Source: Prolixibacteraceae bacterium
Lineage (GTDB): Bacteria > Bacteroidota > Bacteroidia > Bacteroidales > Prolixibacteraceae
Assembly (NCBI GenBank): GCA_014380255.1
Contig: JACMKG010000114.1
Location: 1 to 16,936, forward strand
Direction: 5' to 3'
DNA length: 16,936 nucleotides
Shown: in pieces, positions 1 through 7,390 of the stretch
How the letters are laid out: each line of letters begins with the position of its first letter
Position numbering within the stretch: position 1 is the first letter of the stretch
Notes under the pieces: model-generated
Seen by the model: the letters and a program-made list of their open reading frames with translations, nothing else
Told to the model about the DNA's origin: nothing
Database searches by the model: none
Program-made: the position numbers and the translations under genes

Positions 1-2015
1 ATGCTGCGGTTATTGCTGATACTGTCAACGGGGGTTTTGTAAGTGCCCGGTCCGAGCGATCGTACCTGCCAGGCGCGGATACCATTAGCACCTCCGGTGA
101 AATACTTCTTCTCGAAAGGCAACACATCAAAATTGCCGTAAGGCACCCCTACTCCTACGTAAGCCCTGCCGACTAGGGAACTTAACTTATCGATCATATG
201 GCCGTAGCGGTATTCAAAATCGCCCTTCAGGTATTGGGCGAATCGTATATTCATAAACTCATAATAGGAACTTGTTTGCTGGGTCTGGGAATCAGTAACA
301 ACTGTTTTTTTATTATTTACAAGATTTGAATACTGGGATAGTATATTACCGGCCGATTCAAGGTTTATCTTCACATACTTATAATCCTCCCGCTTATTGA
401 TATTTTGGGTATTGTAAAGCCAGGTGTAATTGGTAGCAGAGATGAGGTGATCAGTAAAACTGTTTTTTATATATAAGTTCTTTATTAAGTCGATAAAATC
501 ATCGTTCAGATTATCCAGATTTACATAGTTCAAATCAACGACATTAAGGGTATGGGAATGAATGGATGAAGTCTTCCAGTTGTATCCGAATTTAAGAGTG
601 GTAATCGCCCTTTTATAATCACGTCGGTTTTGAAAATTATATCCCACCGTCAGTTTGGTTTCAGGAATTTGGAAACGGAACATACCTTTCCAATGGATAA
701 AGCTTAGGAATTTTGGAAAAGTAAGACTGGATTCAAATCCCAATTCTTGGGTATTAAATTCCCCGCTGTTGTTATCAAAGAATGTCTGTTGCCTTTCACG
801 CCCCCCCCTGATTTGAAAGTCAAAGATCTCGGCTCCTCTGAATACATTCCGATGTTGAAAATTAAGATTGCCTGCTACACCGAGATTACCCGATGAATTT
901 GTTCCTTCAATATCAACAGAAATATTCTTACGGGGGAACGGTGATAATTGCATTCTACAATCAAGCAGTGGGAATGAATCTTGACTTGCTGAATTGGTTT
1001 CAAGAAACCCTATGTTTATAACCTTAAATTGTTTGAGCCGGCTCAAGGCACGATAGGTCTTTTCAGCATTCTGCAAACTGTAAAAGGAACTGTCCCTCAG
1101 GCGGTTTACATCTGCAAACAGGCTGGGTTTATATTGCAACTTGCCAGAATGGGTAATAATATAATCATCCATTCTCGAGGTATCCAACGGTTGATCGACC
1201 AGATTTCCAGAAATATCAGGACCTTTAAAAGTTGGATTAATCAAGAAATGGCGTATCTTAAATTTTAGATGGGGTATTACTTCATTTTCATCATTCCGCA
1301 ACACAGCATCATCAATCGAAGCGGTTAAATCCACCCGGTGATTGTAAAAGTTAGTATCGGCAGAGAAACTAATGAAATCCTCAGTAAACTGGTAATAACC
1401 GCAATTTTTCAGATAGGTAGAAATGCGTCTTCGCTCGGCACTCATGATGTCCACATCAAAGATATCGCCTGGATTCAGCAATTGATTGGCAGTATCCTTC
1501 AGAACTACATCACGCAGATTTTCATCCTTAAAAGAATAAGCATACTGACGAATCAGATAAGGTTGGCCAGCTTTGATGTCGAATAGAAGATTTGCTTTCT
1601 TTTTATGGTCCTTTATTATAACAGAATCATTTATTTGGGCATTGTAATATCCTTTATTTTTCAGATACATCTGCAACTGGTCTTTGCTTCTTCTGAATTG
1701 ACCTTCTTCATAAATCACAGGTGCTTCGCCAATTTCTTTGAACAACCCGTCTTCCTTTCTTTCTGAAGATAAATTATAGAGCCAAAGGTGAAACTTAACA
1801 GAACCAAGTATGCGGAGATTCTCTTTCTGCCGTATGTGTGTTTTAAGTTCTTGTTTTTTAATTCTTTTATCATCCACCTTAATAGATACTTTATTCAGAA
1901 GATATTTACCTTCGGGCACAAATTTGGTGGAATTGCATGCGACAAGAGACAAGACTCCAATAAAAAGAATAAAAGTGCGGACGTTAAAAAAAGCTACACG
2001 GACATTCAACATCAT
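1..2015 (-). CDS. tamL: TamL-type outer membrane assembly lipoprotein (BamA/TamA superfamily), 3' end cut by window edge
   Basis: I translated this frame by hand; it is open from the ATG at 2015 to the left edge, giving at least 671 residues. The N-terminus has a hydrophobic stretch ending in a lipobox, LVAC, with Cys at residue 27, so it should be a lipoprotein. The first ~300 residues have the mixed alpha/beta pattern of POTRA domains. The rest alternates like beta-barrel strands, and residues 641-649 read GGANGIRAW, followed by QVRSLGPG. This is the conserved L6-loop (VRGF-like) motif of Omp85 proteins in the form typical of Bacteroidota TamL. The family inserts or assembles proteins at the outer membrane together with an inner-membrane TamB. 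The last barrel strands lie outside the window. A G8 run at 811-818 on the plus strand (as C8) stays in frame. It is divergent from an RNA methyltransferase gene. Superfamily assignment is firm; TamL rather than BamA rests on the lipobox and loop wording. Confidence 0.85.
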   Translation of the reverse strand, partial: MMLNVRVAFFNVRTFILFIGVLSLVACNSTKFVPEGKYLLNKVSIKVDDKRIKKQELKTHIRQKENLRILGSVKFHLWLYNLSSERKEDGLFKEIGEAPVIYEEGQFRRSKDQLQMYLKNKGYYNAQINDSVIIKDHKKKANLLFDIKAGQPYLIRQYAYSFKDENLRDVVLKDTANQLLNPGDIFDVDIMSAERRRISTYLKNCGYYQFTEDFISFSADTNFYNHRVDLTASIDDAVLRNDENEVIPHLKFKIRHFLINPTFKGPDISGNLVDQPLDTSRMDDYIITHSGKLQYKPSLFADVNRLRDSSFYSLQNAEKTYRALSRLKQFKVINIGFLETNSASQDSFPLLDCRMQLSPFPRKNISVDIEGTNSSGNLGVAGNLNFQHRNVFRGAEIFDFQIRGGRERQQTFFDNNSGEFNTQELGFESSLTFPKFLSFIHWKGMFRFQIPETKLTVGYNFQNRRDYKRAITTLKFGYNWKTSSIHSHTLNVVDLNYVNLDNLNDDFIDLIKNLYIKNSFTDHLISATNYTWLYNTQNINKREDYKYVKINLESAGNILSQYSNLVNNKKTVVTDSQTQQTSSYYEFMNIRFAQYLKGDFEYRYGHMIDKLSSLVGRAYVGVGVPYGNFDVLPFEKKYFTGGANGIRAWQVRSLGPGTYKTPVDSISNNRS

Positions 2016-2030
2016 GAAATTGAGTTTTTA

Positions 2031-2060
2031 CAAAAATAAACACAGCATTGGGTTCGCAAT
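2031..2060 (-). promoter_or_regulatory. Candidate promoter for the TamL gene
   Basis: On the minus strand TATTTTTG (2038 to 2031) matches the Bacteroidota -7 consensus TAnnTTTG exactly. ATTG (2060 to 2057) sits 18 nt upstream as a weak -33 box. Transcription would begin close to 2025, leaving a leader of only about 10 nt before the ATG at 2015. Seen by eye only. Confidence 0.4.
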
Positions 2061-2111
2061 CATTCCGACCTCTTTATTTTTATATTTTTAGAACGAAAAA
2101 TTATATACCGT

Positions 2112-2873
2112 ATGTTGAGTAAGAACAAGATTAAATTGATCCAGTCACTGAATCGAAAAAAGAACAGGGATGAAGCTGGTTCTTTTTTGGTTGAAGGTAA
2201 TAAAATGGTTGAAGAAGCACTGCATTCTGATTTCGACATAGAGCTGGTGGTTTGTACCTCTGCCTACGCGAATCAGCATCCTGAAATAAATAAACGTACA
2301 TCTGAGCTAGTTATTTCAGATAATGAAACCATTTCAAAGGCGAGCTTGCTTCAAAATCCACAGGATGCCCTTGCAATTGTTTGCCAGCCGAAAAATACTT
2401 CACCTGAGATAAAACTTCAAAGTGAGCTTTGCCTGGCACTTGATTTTATTCAGGATCCCGGCAACCTGGGAACCATCCTGCGCATTGCCGACTGGTTTGG
2501 CATCACTCATGTAATTTGTTCTGAAAATACAGTAGATGTATTCAATCCCAAAGTAGTACAGGCAAGCATGGGAGCTGTTTTCAGGGTAGTGACTTATGTA
2601 AGCCCATTAACTTCATTACTGAACACTTGCATAGAAAACTCAATTCCAGTGTATGGAACTTTTTTGGAAGGACAGAATATCTATGAGCAGAATTTGTCAT
2701 CCAACGGGATTATTGTTTTGGGCAATGAAGGCAACGGAATCTCGGATGCGGTAAGTGGTTTGGTTACCCAGAAGTTACTTATTCCAACCTTTTCAACCCA
2801 TCCGAACAAACCGGAATCGCTCAATGTAGCCATTGCCGCGGCTATCTGCTGCAGTGAATTCCGCAGAAGGTAG
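2112..2873 (+). CDS. TrmH-family (SpoU) RNA 2'-O-ribose methyltransferase
   Basis: A complete 253-residue SPOUT-class enzyme that would transfer methyl from S-adenosylmethionine to a ribose 2'-OH in tRNA or rRNA. Residues 1-90 form the N-terminal substrate-binding region (KNRDEAGSFLVEGNKMVEEA at 17-36 is typical of the SpoU substrate-binding domain). The catalytic knot domain shows all three family motifs: DPGNLGTILR at 115-124 (motif 1, with the conserved Asn and Arg), VLGNEGNGIS at 202-211 (motif 2), and ESLNVAIAAAI at 235-245 (motif 3). Length is normal. It is divergent from the TamL gene across a 96-nt gap, so the two may share a regulatory region, and is convergent with the operon ending at 3103. 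Target nucleotide cannot be told from sequence; RlmB-like or TrmH-like activity are both possible. Confidence 0.92.
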   Translation: MLSKNKIKLIQSLNRKKNRDEAGSFLVEGNKMVEEALHSDFDIELVVCTSAYANQHPEINKRTSELVISDNETISKASLLQNPQDALAIVCQPKNTSPEIKLQSELCLALDFIQDPGNLGTILRIADWFGITHVICSENTVDVFNPKVVQASMGAVFRVVTYVSPLTSLLNTCIENSIPVYGTFLEGQNIYEQNLSSNGIIVLGNEGNGISDAVSGLVTQKLLIPTFSTHPNKPESLNVAIAAAICCSEFRRR

Positions 2874-3102
2874 CACCGCTTATAATGTGCACCGACAAAT
2901 TCAGTTGAATGCCCATACGAAATCAGCCTGAGTTGAATCAATTGGCATGGGTCCAAAATAAGGATAGCTAAAGTTAATTGAGGCGCTGACCTTTATTTAT
3001 TGCTTTCTTTTGTCTTACATCTAAAGTCTCTTGTCTTTTATCTTGTTTTTCTATGTGTTCTATGTGTCTATGTGTTTATTTCCATCTACCGAACTCAGGT
3101 CA
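2874..3102. other. Convergent intergenic region with degenerate repeat-like sequence
   Basis: This 229-nt gap lies between two convergent genes. I see no good terminator hairpin with a T tract. The 13-mer AATTCAGTTGAAT at 2898-2910 is close to palindromic, and its AGTTGAAT half recurs at 2931-2938. From 3001 on the plus strand is strongly pyrimidine-rich (purine-rich on the minus strand) and ends in three copies of CTATGTGT. No ORF here is convincing. Confidence 0.5.
3051..3075. repeat. Short tandem repeat, three copies of CTATGTGT
   Basis: CTATGTGT occurs at 3051-3058, 3060-3067 and 3068-3075, with one extra T between the first two copies. It lies at the edge of the pyrimidine-rich tract downstream of the FAD-dependent oxidoreductase gene. 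Function unknown; probably intergenic low-complexity sequence. Confidence 0.6.
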
Positions 3103-4665
3103 CTATTGTCTGCCCTTGTAATTGGCAGCAAACGCTTCGGCACATCTTTCACCGTCCATGGCTGAGGATACGATCCCGCCTGAATACCCGGCGCCTTCAC
3201 CGCAGGGGTACAATCCCTTCACCTTGACATGTTCAAGAGTATCTTCCCTTCGGGGAATACGAATCGGGGAAGAGGTCCTAGACTCCACTCCTACCACGAT
3301 TGCTTCATTGGTTAGAAAGCCGTGAGCCTTTTTATCCATCATCCGAAACCCATCCTGCAGACGTGCCCTAATTCGCTTGGGGAGCTTATCGTGCAAAGGA
3401 ACAGAAACCAATCCGGGGTGATAGGACGTAGGAGGTAAATCCTGTGAGAACTTTCCATTTACGAAATCGGCCATCCGCTGGGCAGGTGCAAACTGAGTGT
3501 TCCCGTTGAGCGCAAAGCATAACCTTTCAATGTTACGTTGAAATTCAAGGCCCGCAAATACTCCCAGATGTTTAAACTCAGCCAAATCTTCAGGTCTTAT
3601 TTCTACCACCATCCCAGAGTTGGCAAAGTCCGTATTTCTTTTTGTGGGAGACATCCCGTTGACTACCATCTCGCCCGGAGCTGTAGCTGCTGGCACGATC
3701 ATGCCACCGGGGCACATACAAAAAGAGTACACCCCACGCTGATCGACTTGCTCGACAAAGGAGTAACTGGCAGGGGGCAGATAAGGTCCACGGGATGGCT
3801 GATCGTATTGTATTGAATCAATGAGTGATTGAGGATGTTCAGCCCTTACCCCTACGGCAAATGTCTTGGCTTCAATGGAAACTCCCTTTGAATAAAGCAG
3901 CTCAAACATTTCACGGGCCGAATGACCTGTGGCCAGTATCACCGCTTCCGCTTCCACAATGGTGGTATCAGAGAGCATGATTCCCGAGCAGAGATCGTTT
4001 TCTATCAACAGATCCTCTACCCTACTATTGAAATGAATTTCACCTCCTGCTTCTATTATTTTACCCCTGATCCTGGAAATAATTCCCGGGAGCATATTGG
4101 TACCAATGTGTGGATGAGCATCAATCAGGATTTCGGGCAGTGCTCCGTTGGCATAAAACACTTCCAATATCTTGCGTATATCGCCTCGTTTCTTGGACCG
4201 GGTATATAGCTTTCCATCCGAAAAAGTGCCTGCCCCTCCTTCACCGAAGCCATAATTTGAATCAGGATTTACCAAATGGTCACGATGAATCTTGGCAATA
4301 TCCCTTTTACGCTCACTCACATTCTTGCCTCTTTCAAAGATGAGCGGTTTAAAGCCAAGTTCTATCAGACGCAGGGCAGCAAACAATCCGGCGGGTCCGG
4401 CTCCAACTATAATGACAGGCGGCCGATGGTCAACCGGCTCATAGTGAAATTCGATTTTCTCCTGTTCGGGAAGTTCATCCATGAAAACTTCAACACCAAG
4501 GTTGATACGGATAGCGCGTTGGCGGGCATCCACTGATTTACGTCGTACATTAATCAGTAAAATGCGTGATTCATCAACGTGAAGTTTCTCGGCCACAATA
4601 GGCCTGTAGTATTGTTCGTCGGACGCCTGTTTGGGCGTAAGCGACAGATTAAGTTCTTGTCTCAA
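3103..4665 (-). CDS. FAD-dependent oxidoreductase (COG2509-like dehydrogenase), TTG start
   Basis: A 520-residue flavoprotein of the two-dinucleotide-binding fold. From the TTG start, residues 1-80 are the family's N-terminal domain. GAGPAG at 88-93 is the FAD-binding Rossmann loop with acidic E111 closing it, GFGEGGAGTFSDGKL is at 139-153, an ATGHSARE motif follows mid-protein, and YPCGEGAGYSGGIVSSAMDG near the C-terminus contacts the flavin. No ATG fits: the upstream in-frame ATGs (4770, 4731) lie inside porT and add residues that look out-of-frame. TTG at 4665 gives LRQELNLSLTPKQASDE, which matches how I remember relatives beginning. It is the last gene of the AIRS-like/ubiE/porT run, 10 nt after the porT stop. 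The electron donor and substrate of this family are not established from sequence. Function beyond redox flavoprotein is unknown. Confidence 0.88.
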   Translation of the reverse strand: MRQELNLSLTPKQASDEQYYRPIVAEKLHVDESRILLINVRRKSVDARQRAIRINLGVEVFMDELPEQEKIEFHYEPVDHRPPVIIVGAGPAGLFAALRLIELGFKPLIFERGKNVSERKRDIAKIHRDHLVNPDSNYGFGEGGAGTFSDGKLYTRSKKRGDIRKILEVFYANGALPEILIDAHPHIGTNMLPGIISRIRGKIIEAGGEIHFNSRVEDLLIENDLCSGIMLSDTTIVEAEAVILATGHSAREMFELLYSKGVSIEAKTFAVGVRAEHPQSLIDSIQYDQPSRGPYLPPASYSFVEQVDQRGVYSFCMCPGGMIVPAATAPGEMVVNGMSPTKRNTDFANSGMVVEIRPEDLAEFKHLGVFAGLEFQRNIERLCFALNGNTQFAPAQRMADFVNGKFSQDLPPTSYHPGLVSVPLHDKLPKRIRARLQDGFRMMDKKAHGFLTNEAIVVGVESRTSSPIRIPRREDTLEHVKVKGLYPCGEGAGYSGGIVSSAMDGERCAEAFAANYKGRQ

Positions 4666-4666
4666 A

Positions 4667-4684
4667 TTATTCGAATTATTCGAA
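4667..4684 (-). repeat. Tandem 9-nt duplication giving porT two consecutive in-frame stops
   Basis: TTATTCGAA is present twice in tandem at 4667-4675 and 4676-4684. On the minus strand this reads TTC GAA TAA TTC GAA TAA in the porT frame, so the terminal Phe-Glu-stop is duplicated exactly. The second TAA lies 1 nt before the TTG start of the next gene. Confidence 0.85.
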
Positions 4685-5452
4685 ATGAAAGCTAAGTATA
4701 AACATATCGGATGTGAGCCGTGAAAAAGCATTGGTATAGACCTGCTTCTGGGTAGATTTTGGTCCGTCATCCAGGATATTATTCAACCCAAAGCTGAATT
4801 TCAATTCTGTTGACAGGCGAAAGAACTGCAAGTACATATCCCATCCCATTCCAGCTTCTACGTAAGTGCTGAGTTTTTTAAGCCTGACCAGATCCTCTAC
4901 ACCAGTTTTGGAAATGTCAATCCGGCAAGCAACACCCCCAATCAGGTAAGGCCGTTGGTTATTCATGCGCCTTGATTTATATTTAATCAACAGCGGAAAG
5001 TCAAGAAAAGTGGATTTGATGGAATAGGATGCCGTGTCTTGCTTATTATTGATGTCTTCAACGGGCATAAACCCTTGTGTATCTCTGTAGGTCAGCTGTC
5101 TTTCACCAAATGACATACCGGGTAAGAAACGCAGATCCAGAGATTCAGACAATCTTAAATTGGTAATAATTCCTACCGTAAAGCCTGGAGTTAAAGTAGC
5201 GACATCTGCCCTGATTCTTTGATCTCCAGTTATAACTTTGCCATTAATATCTTCAGTAGGTGGAGTAACGATAGGGTTAAGACCAATAGTTGGGTAATGA
5301 TCGATGCCGAAATCAAGGGCATTCAAAGCCAATGTAAAGCCAAAGTGAAGACGTTTGTCATCAAAAGTGGTAAGGTTCTTTACCACTTGTTTTTGAGCCA
5401 TTGCATGTAGCCCAACGATCAAAAGACAGAATATAGATATAAAACGCTTCAC
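4676..5452 (-). CDS. porT: PorT-family outer membrane protein of the type IX secretion system
   Basis: A 258-residue protein with a signal peptide (MKRFISIFCLLIVGLHAMA, cleavage likely after Ala19) followed by an outer-membrane beta-barrel pattern. KRLHFGFTLALN begins the barrel. TLTPGFTVGIITNLRLSESL and FLDFPLLIKYKSRRMNNQRP carry alternating hydrophobic residues with turns, and the last strand is SDMFILSFHFE. The wording HFGF, LDFPLLIKYKS and RPYLIGG is characteristic of PorT (SprT in gliding bacteria), which is required for T9SS export of proteins bearing a C-terminal sorting domain. It follows ubiE by 61 nt and precedes an FAD oxidoreductase by 10 nt in the same orientation, and is probably co-transcribed. 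A T9SS cargo is encoded about 6 kb away at 10962-14342. Generic porin-like PorT-family annotation is the alternative, but the ubiE neighbour and motifs favour true PorT. Confidence 0.85.
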   Translation of the reverse strand: MKRFISIFCLLIVGLHAMAQKQVVKNLTTFDDKRLHFGFTLALNALDFGIDHYPTIGLNPIVTPPTEDINGKVITGDQRIRADVATLTPGFTVGIITNLRLSESLDLRFLPGMSFGERQLTYRDTQGFMPVEDINNKQDTASYSIKSTFLDFPLLIKYKSRRMNNQRPYLIGGVACRIDISKTGVEDLVRLKKLSTYVEAGMGWDMYLQFFRLSTELKFSFGLNNILDDGPKSTQKQVYTNAFSRLTSDMFILSFHFE

Positions 5453-5513
5453 AGTAATAATTTTTTCAACTGTTCATAAAACAACAATATTACTAAATTA
5501 TTGCCTGACGGCT

Positions 5514-6236
5514 TTATTTTTGAGCAATGTATATGGTAGCTATTCCAAAAGTAAGACGTTTTTGGCTGTATCGTGTGAATCCGCAGTTCTTTAAGATCGA
5601 TAAAAACTTTTGGTCATCAGGAAAGGCCATCACCGACTCGGGCAAATAGGAATACGCAGAACGGTCTTTTGAAATCATTCTTCCCACCAATGGCAATATG
5701 GCGAAGAAGTAAAACAGGTAAAGCTGTTTAAAGGGAAAATACTTGGGTTTCGAGAATTCAAGGATCAAGGCAACCCCATCAGGTTTTAAAACCCTATGAA
5801 ATTCACGCAGTCCTTTTTCCAGATTCTCAAAATTACGTACACCAAAAGCTACGGTAATAGCATCAAACTGACGATCGGAAAAAGGCATAGCCTCAGAATC
5901 TCCTTTCACAAACCGGATGATATGTCCTGCATTCAATTTTTCAGCTTTGGTGCGTCCAACGCTGAGCATCTGTTCAGAAAGATCGAAAGCCACAATTTTG
6001 GATGGTTTAAGCCTCAGGGCAGCAAGGGCAAAATCGCCCGTACCTGTAGCCACATCCAGTATTGAATCGGCTTTATAGCCTGAAAGAATGTCAATTGCCT
6101 TCTTTCTCCACAGTTTATCAATACCAAGCGAAAGGAAATGATTCAAAAAGTCATAGCGTGGAGCAATGTTGTCAAACATTTGCTCCACTTGTTGTTTCTT
6201 TTGCTTCTTTGAATCTTTATAGGGAGTGACCTGCAT
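5514..6236 (-). CDS. ubiE: Demethylmenaquinone / 2-methoxy-6-polyprenylbenzoquinol methyltransferase
   Basis: A complete 240-residue class I SAM-dependent methyltransferase. MFDNIAPRYDFLNHFLSLGI at 20-39 and the following KLWRKKAI are UbiE/MenG signatures. DVATGTGDFA at 61-70 is the SAM-binding motif I, FGVRNFENLEKGLREFHRVL contains the family's NxR and motif II-III region, and LILEFSKP follows. It methylates demethylmenaquinone to menaquinone, the respiratory quinone expected in Bacteroidota; ubiquinone is not expected there, so MenG would be the better functional name. The start at 6236 lies 6 nt after the stop of the PurL-like gene, with no visible Shine-Dalgarno sequence, which fits an operon. 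The lysine-rich first 15 residues are usual. Confidence 0.95.
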   Translation of the reverse strand: MQVTPYKDSKKQKKQQVEQMFDNIAPRYDFLNHFLSLGIDKLWRKKAIDILSGYKADSILDVATGTGDFALAALRLKPSKIVAFDLSEQMLSVGRTKAEKLNAGHIIRFVKGDSEAMPFSDRQFDAITVAFGVRNFENLEKGLREFHRVLKPDGVALILEFSKPKYFPFKQLYLFYFFAILPLVGRMISKDRSAYSYLPESVMAFPDDQKFLSILKNCGFTRYSQKRLTFGIATIYIAQK

Positions 6237-6242
6237 GATGAT

Positions 6243-7280
6243 CTAGTTCGACGGATTCATTTTATCAATGTATCCGAATGAATCATCATCAATTCTGATT
6301 TCTCCTTTCGTCACATGCCCAAGAGCAAAGAAAGGAACTTTCAGACTACTCATCAGATCAACAAACTCGTCCACTTTGGAAGGCACAACACCTACTACAA
6401 CACGCCCCATGGACTCACCGAAAAGGAAGGCATCCTTTCTGATTTCAGCATCAGGAGTAATGTCAAAACCATATCCGGAAGGCATACCGGCACGTAACAG
6501 GGTGAAAAACAAACCACCCTTACCAACAGGATTGGCAGAACTAATCAATCCTTCACCAATCAGGCGCTTCATTACTTCATTCATGCGCACTTCCACATCA
6601 ATATCAAAAACAGGTAAAGGAGATTCAGTAATCTCATGATAAAATTCCAGGTATTCAGATGAATTTACATCATCATATGAGCGCCCGATCATGAAAATAT
6701 TGTTACCCTTGTTCTTGAAACTATGTGTTACAATTTTGTCCTTATCAGGCACTGAACCCATCATACTTATAATGATTGTTGGGTACACCGGACCATGAGC
6801 AGAAAAATAATCAAACCGTATTTTACGATCTGTCAGTTTAATATTGAACTTCTCACAGGCGTTCTCCAGGCCTTTCTTGGCTCCGGCAGCGATGAACTGT
6901 CCGTTGGGATCTGCAATATTGATGTGGTAAAGGAAGGAACTTACCGCTTCAGGAACAGCTCCAAAACACACCATTTTACGCACAGCGCGTGCAATAAGCA
7001 TTTCAGTGGCTTGCTGTGGATCAAATTCCAGGTGATGATGCAATGCATGTGTTGTCATCGCCATTAACTGTCCGTTTTCGGTACTAAAAATACCTGTTTC
7101 ATCAGTTTCTCCATCCCCCAATAATGAAACATCGGGAGAAACTTCACTAAAGTCATTAAAGTAATTGATCGGCGCCAGGTTAGGATCGGCCATTAAATTA
7201 AACACAACATCCTTAATATCTTGATCTTCAGGAATTAAATCAATTGAAAATTCACTGACTTCATTTTTTTGCTCTGTCAT
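6243..7280 (-). CDS. AIR synthase-related protein (single PurM/PurL-like half), function unknown
   Basis: A 345-residue protein with the AIR-synthase fold seen once, as in one half of FGAM synthase PurL, and without PurL's N-terminal or glutaminase domains. GDGETDETG at 56-64 stands where PurM/PurL have the ATP-binding GDDAA-type loop. Residues 93-143 follow the PurL pattern (AxAVRKxVCxGAxPEA, then GAKKGLENACEKFNIKL), and 246-300 carry the C-terminal domain (SSANPVGKGGLFFTLLRAG, GESMGRVVVGVVP). The GNVS-type segment of PurL is replaced by RKIRFDYFSAHGPVYPT at 152-168, so catalysis of the FGAM step is doubtful. I chose the ATG at 7280 because the longer start at 7313 would lie inside the -7 box. 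It heads the run with ubiE, porT and the FAD protein. Confidence 0.8.
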   Translation of the reverse strand: MTEQKNEVSEFSIDLIPEDQDIKDVVFNLMADPNLAPINYFNDFSEVSPDVSLLGDGETDETGIFSTENGQLMAMTTHALHHHLEFDPQQATEMLIARAVRKMVCFGAVPEAVSSFLYHINIADPNGQFIAAGAKKGLENACEKFNIKLTDRKIRFDYFSAHGPVYPTIIISMMGSVPDKDKIVTHSFKNKGNNIFMIGRSYDDVNSSEYLEFYHEITESPLPVFDIDVEVRMNEVMKRLIGEGLISSANPVGKGGLFFTLLRAGMPSGYGFDITPDAEIRKDAFLFGESMGRVVVGVVPSKVDEFVDLMSSLKVPFFALGHVTKGEIRIDDDSFGYIDKMNPSN

Positions 7281-7310
7281 AGTATATCTGTTTTGCTTTA
7301 AATGCAGAAA

Positions 7311-7318
7311 CAAAAATA
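7311..7318 (-). promoter_or_regulatory. Candidate -7 box for the PurL-like/ubiE/porT/FAD operon
   Basis: TATTTTTG on the minus strand (7318 to 7311) is an exact TAnnTTTG match. Transcription would begin near 7304, leaving roughly 25 nt before the ATG at 7280. No TTTG is seen at the expected -33 distance, so the -33 element is weak or absent. This box rules against the upstream start at 7313. Confidence 0.45.
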
Positions 7319-7327
7319 ATTAAGTAG

Positions 7328-7359
7328 TTTGTTATTCCATAAGTTTTCAGATATTTTTA
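7328..7359 (+). promoter_or_regulatory. Candidate promoter for the SDR/Ldh/glycosyltransferase run
   Basis: TTTG at 7328-7331, a 20-nt spacer, then TATTTTTA at 7352-7359, which matches the Bacteroidota -7 box TAnnTTTG except for the last base. The predicted start is near 7366, giving a leader of about 25 nt before the ATG at 7391. It lies back to back with the operon promoter on the other strand. Confidence 0.5.
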
Positions 7360-7390
7360 ATTTTAGCCTCTTCATTAATCACCAGACCAG

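Noticed and set aside
1029..1586. Plus-strand frames of 79 and 82 codons within the TamL gene
   Set aside because: The minus strand is one unbroken frame with lipobox, POTRA-like and barrel pattern; the plus frames are shadows.
2681..2956. 91-codon minus-strand frame overlapping the TrmH gene end
   Set aside because: Antisense to conserved motifs 2 and 3 of the methyltransferase; no domain pattern.
3051..3075. CRISPR-like array
   Set aside because: The three CTATGTGT units are 8 nt long with 0-1 nt between them, without spacers or cas genes.
4666..4770. Upstream extension of the FAD oxidoreductase to ATG 4770 (or 4731)
   Set aside because: It would overlap porT by up to about 95 nt and its first 35 residues read like an out-of-frame shadow; the TTG at 4665 matches the expected N-terminus of the family.
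6268..6639. 123-codon plus-strand frame antisense to the PurL-like gene
   Set aside because: The opposite strand encodes the conserved C-terminal AIR-synthase domain; this frame has no recognisable motif.
7281..7313. Longer start for the PurL-like gene at 7313
   Set aside because: The ATG at 7313 lies inside a perfect -7 box, and the added residues MFLHLKQNRYT are not fold-like.
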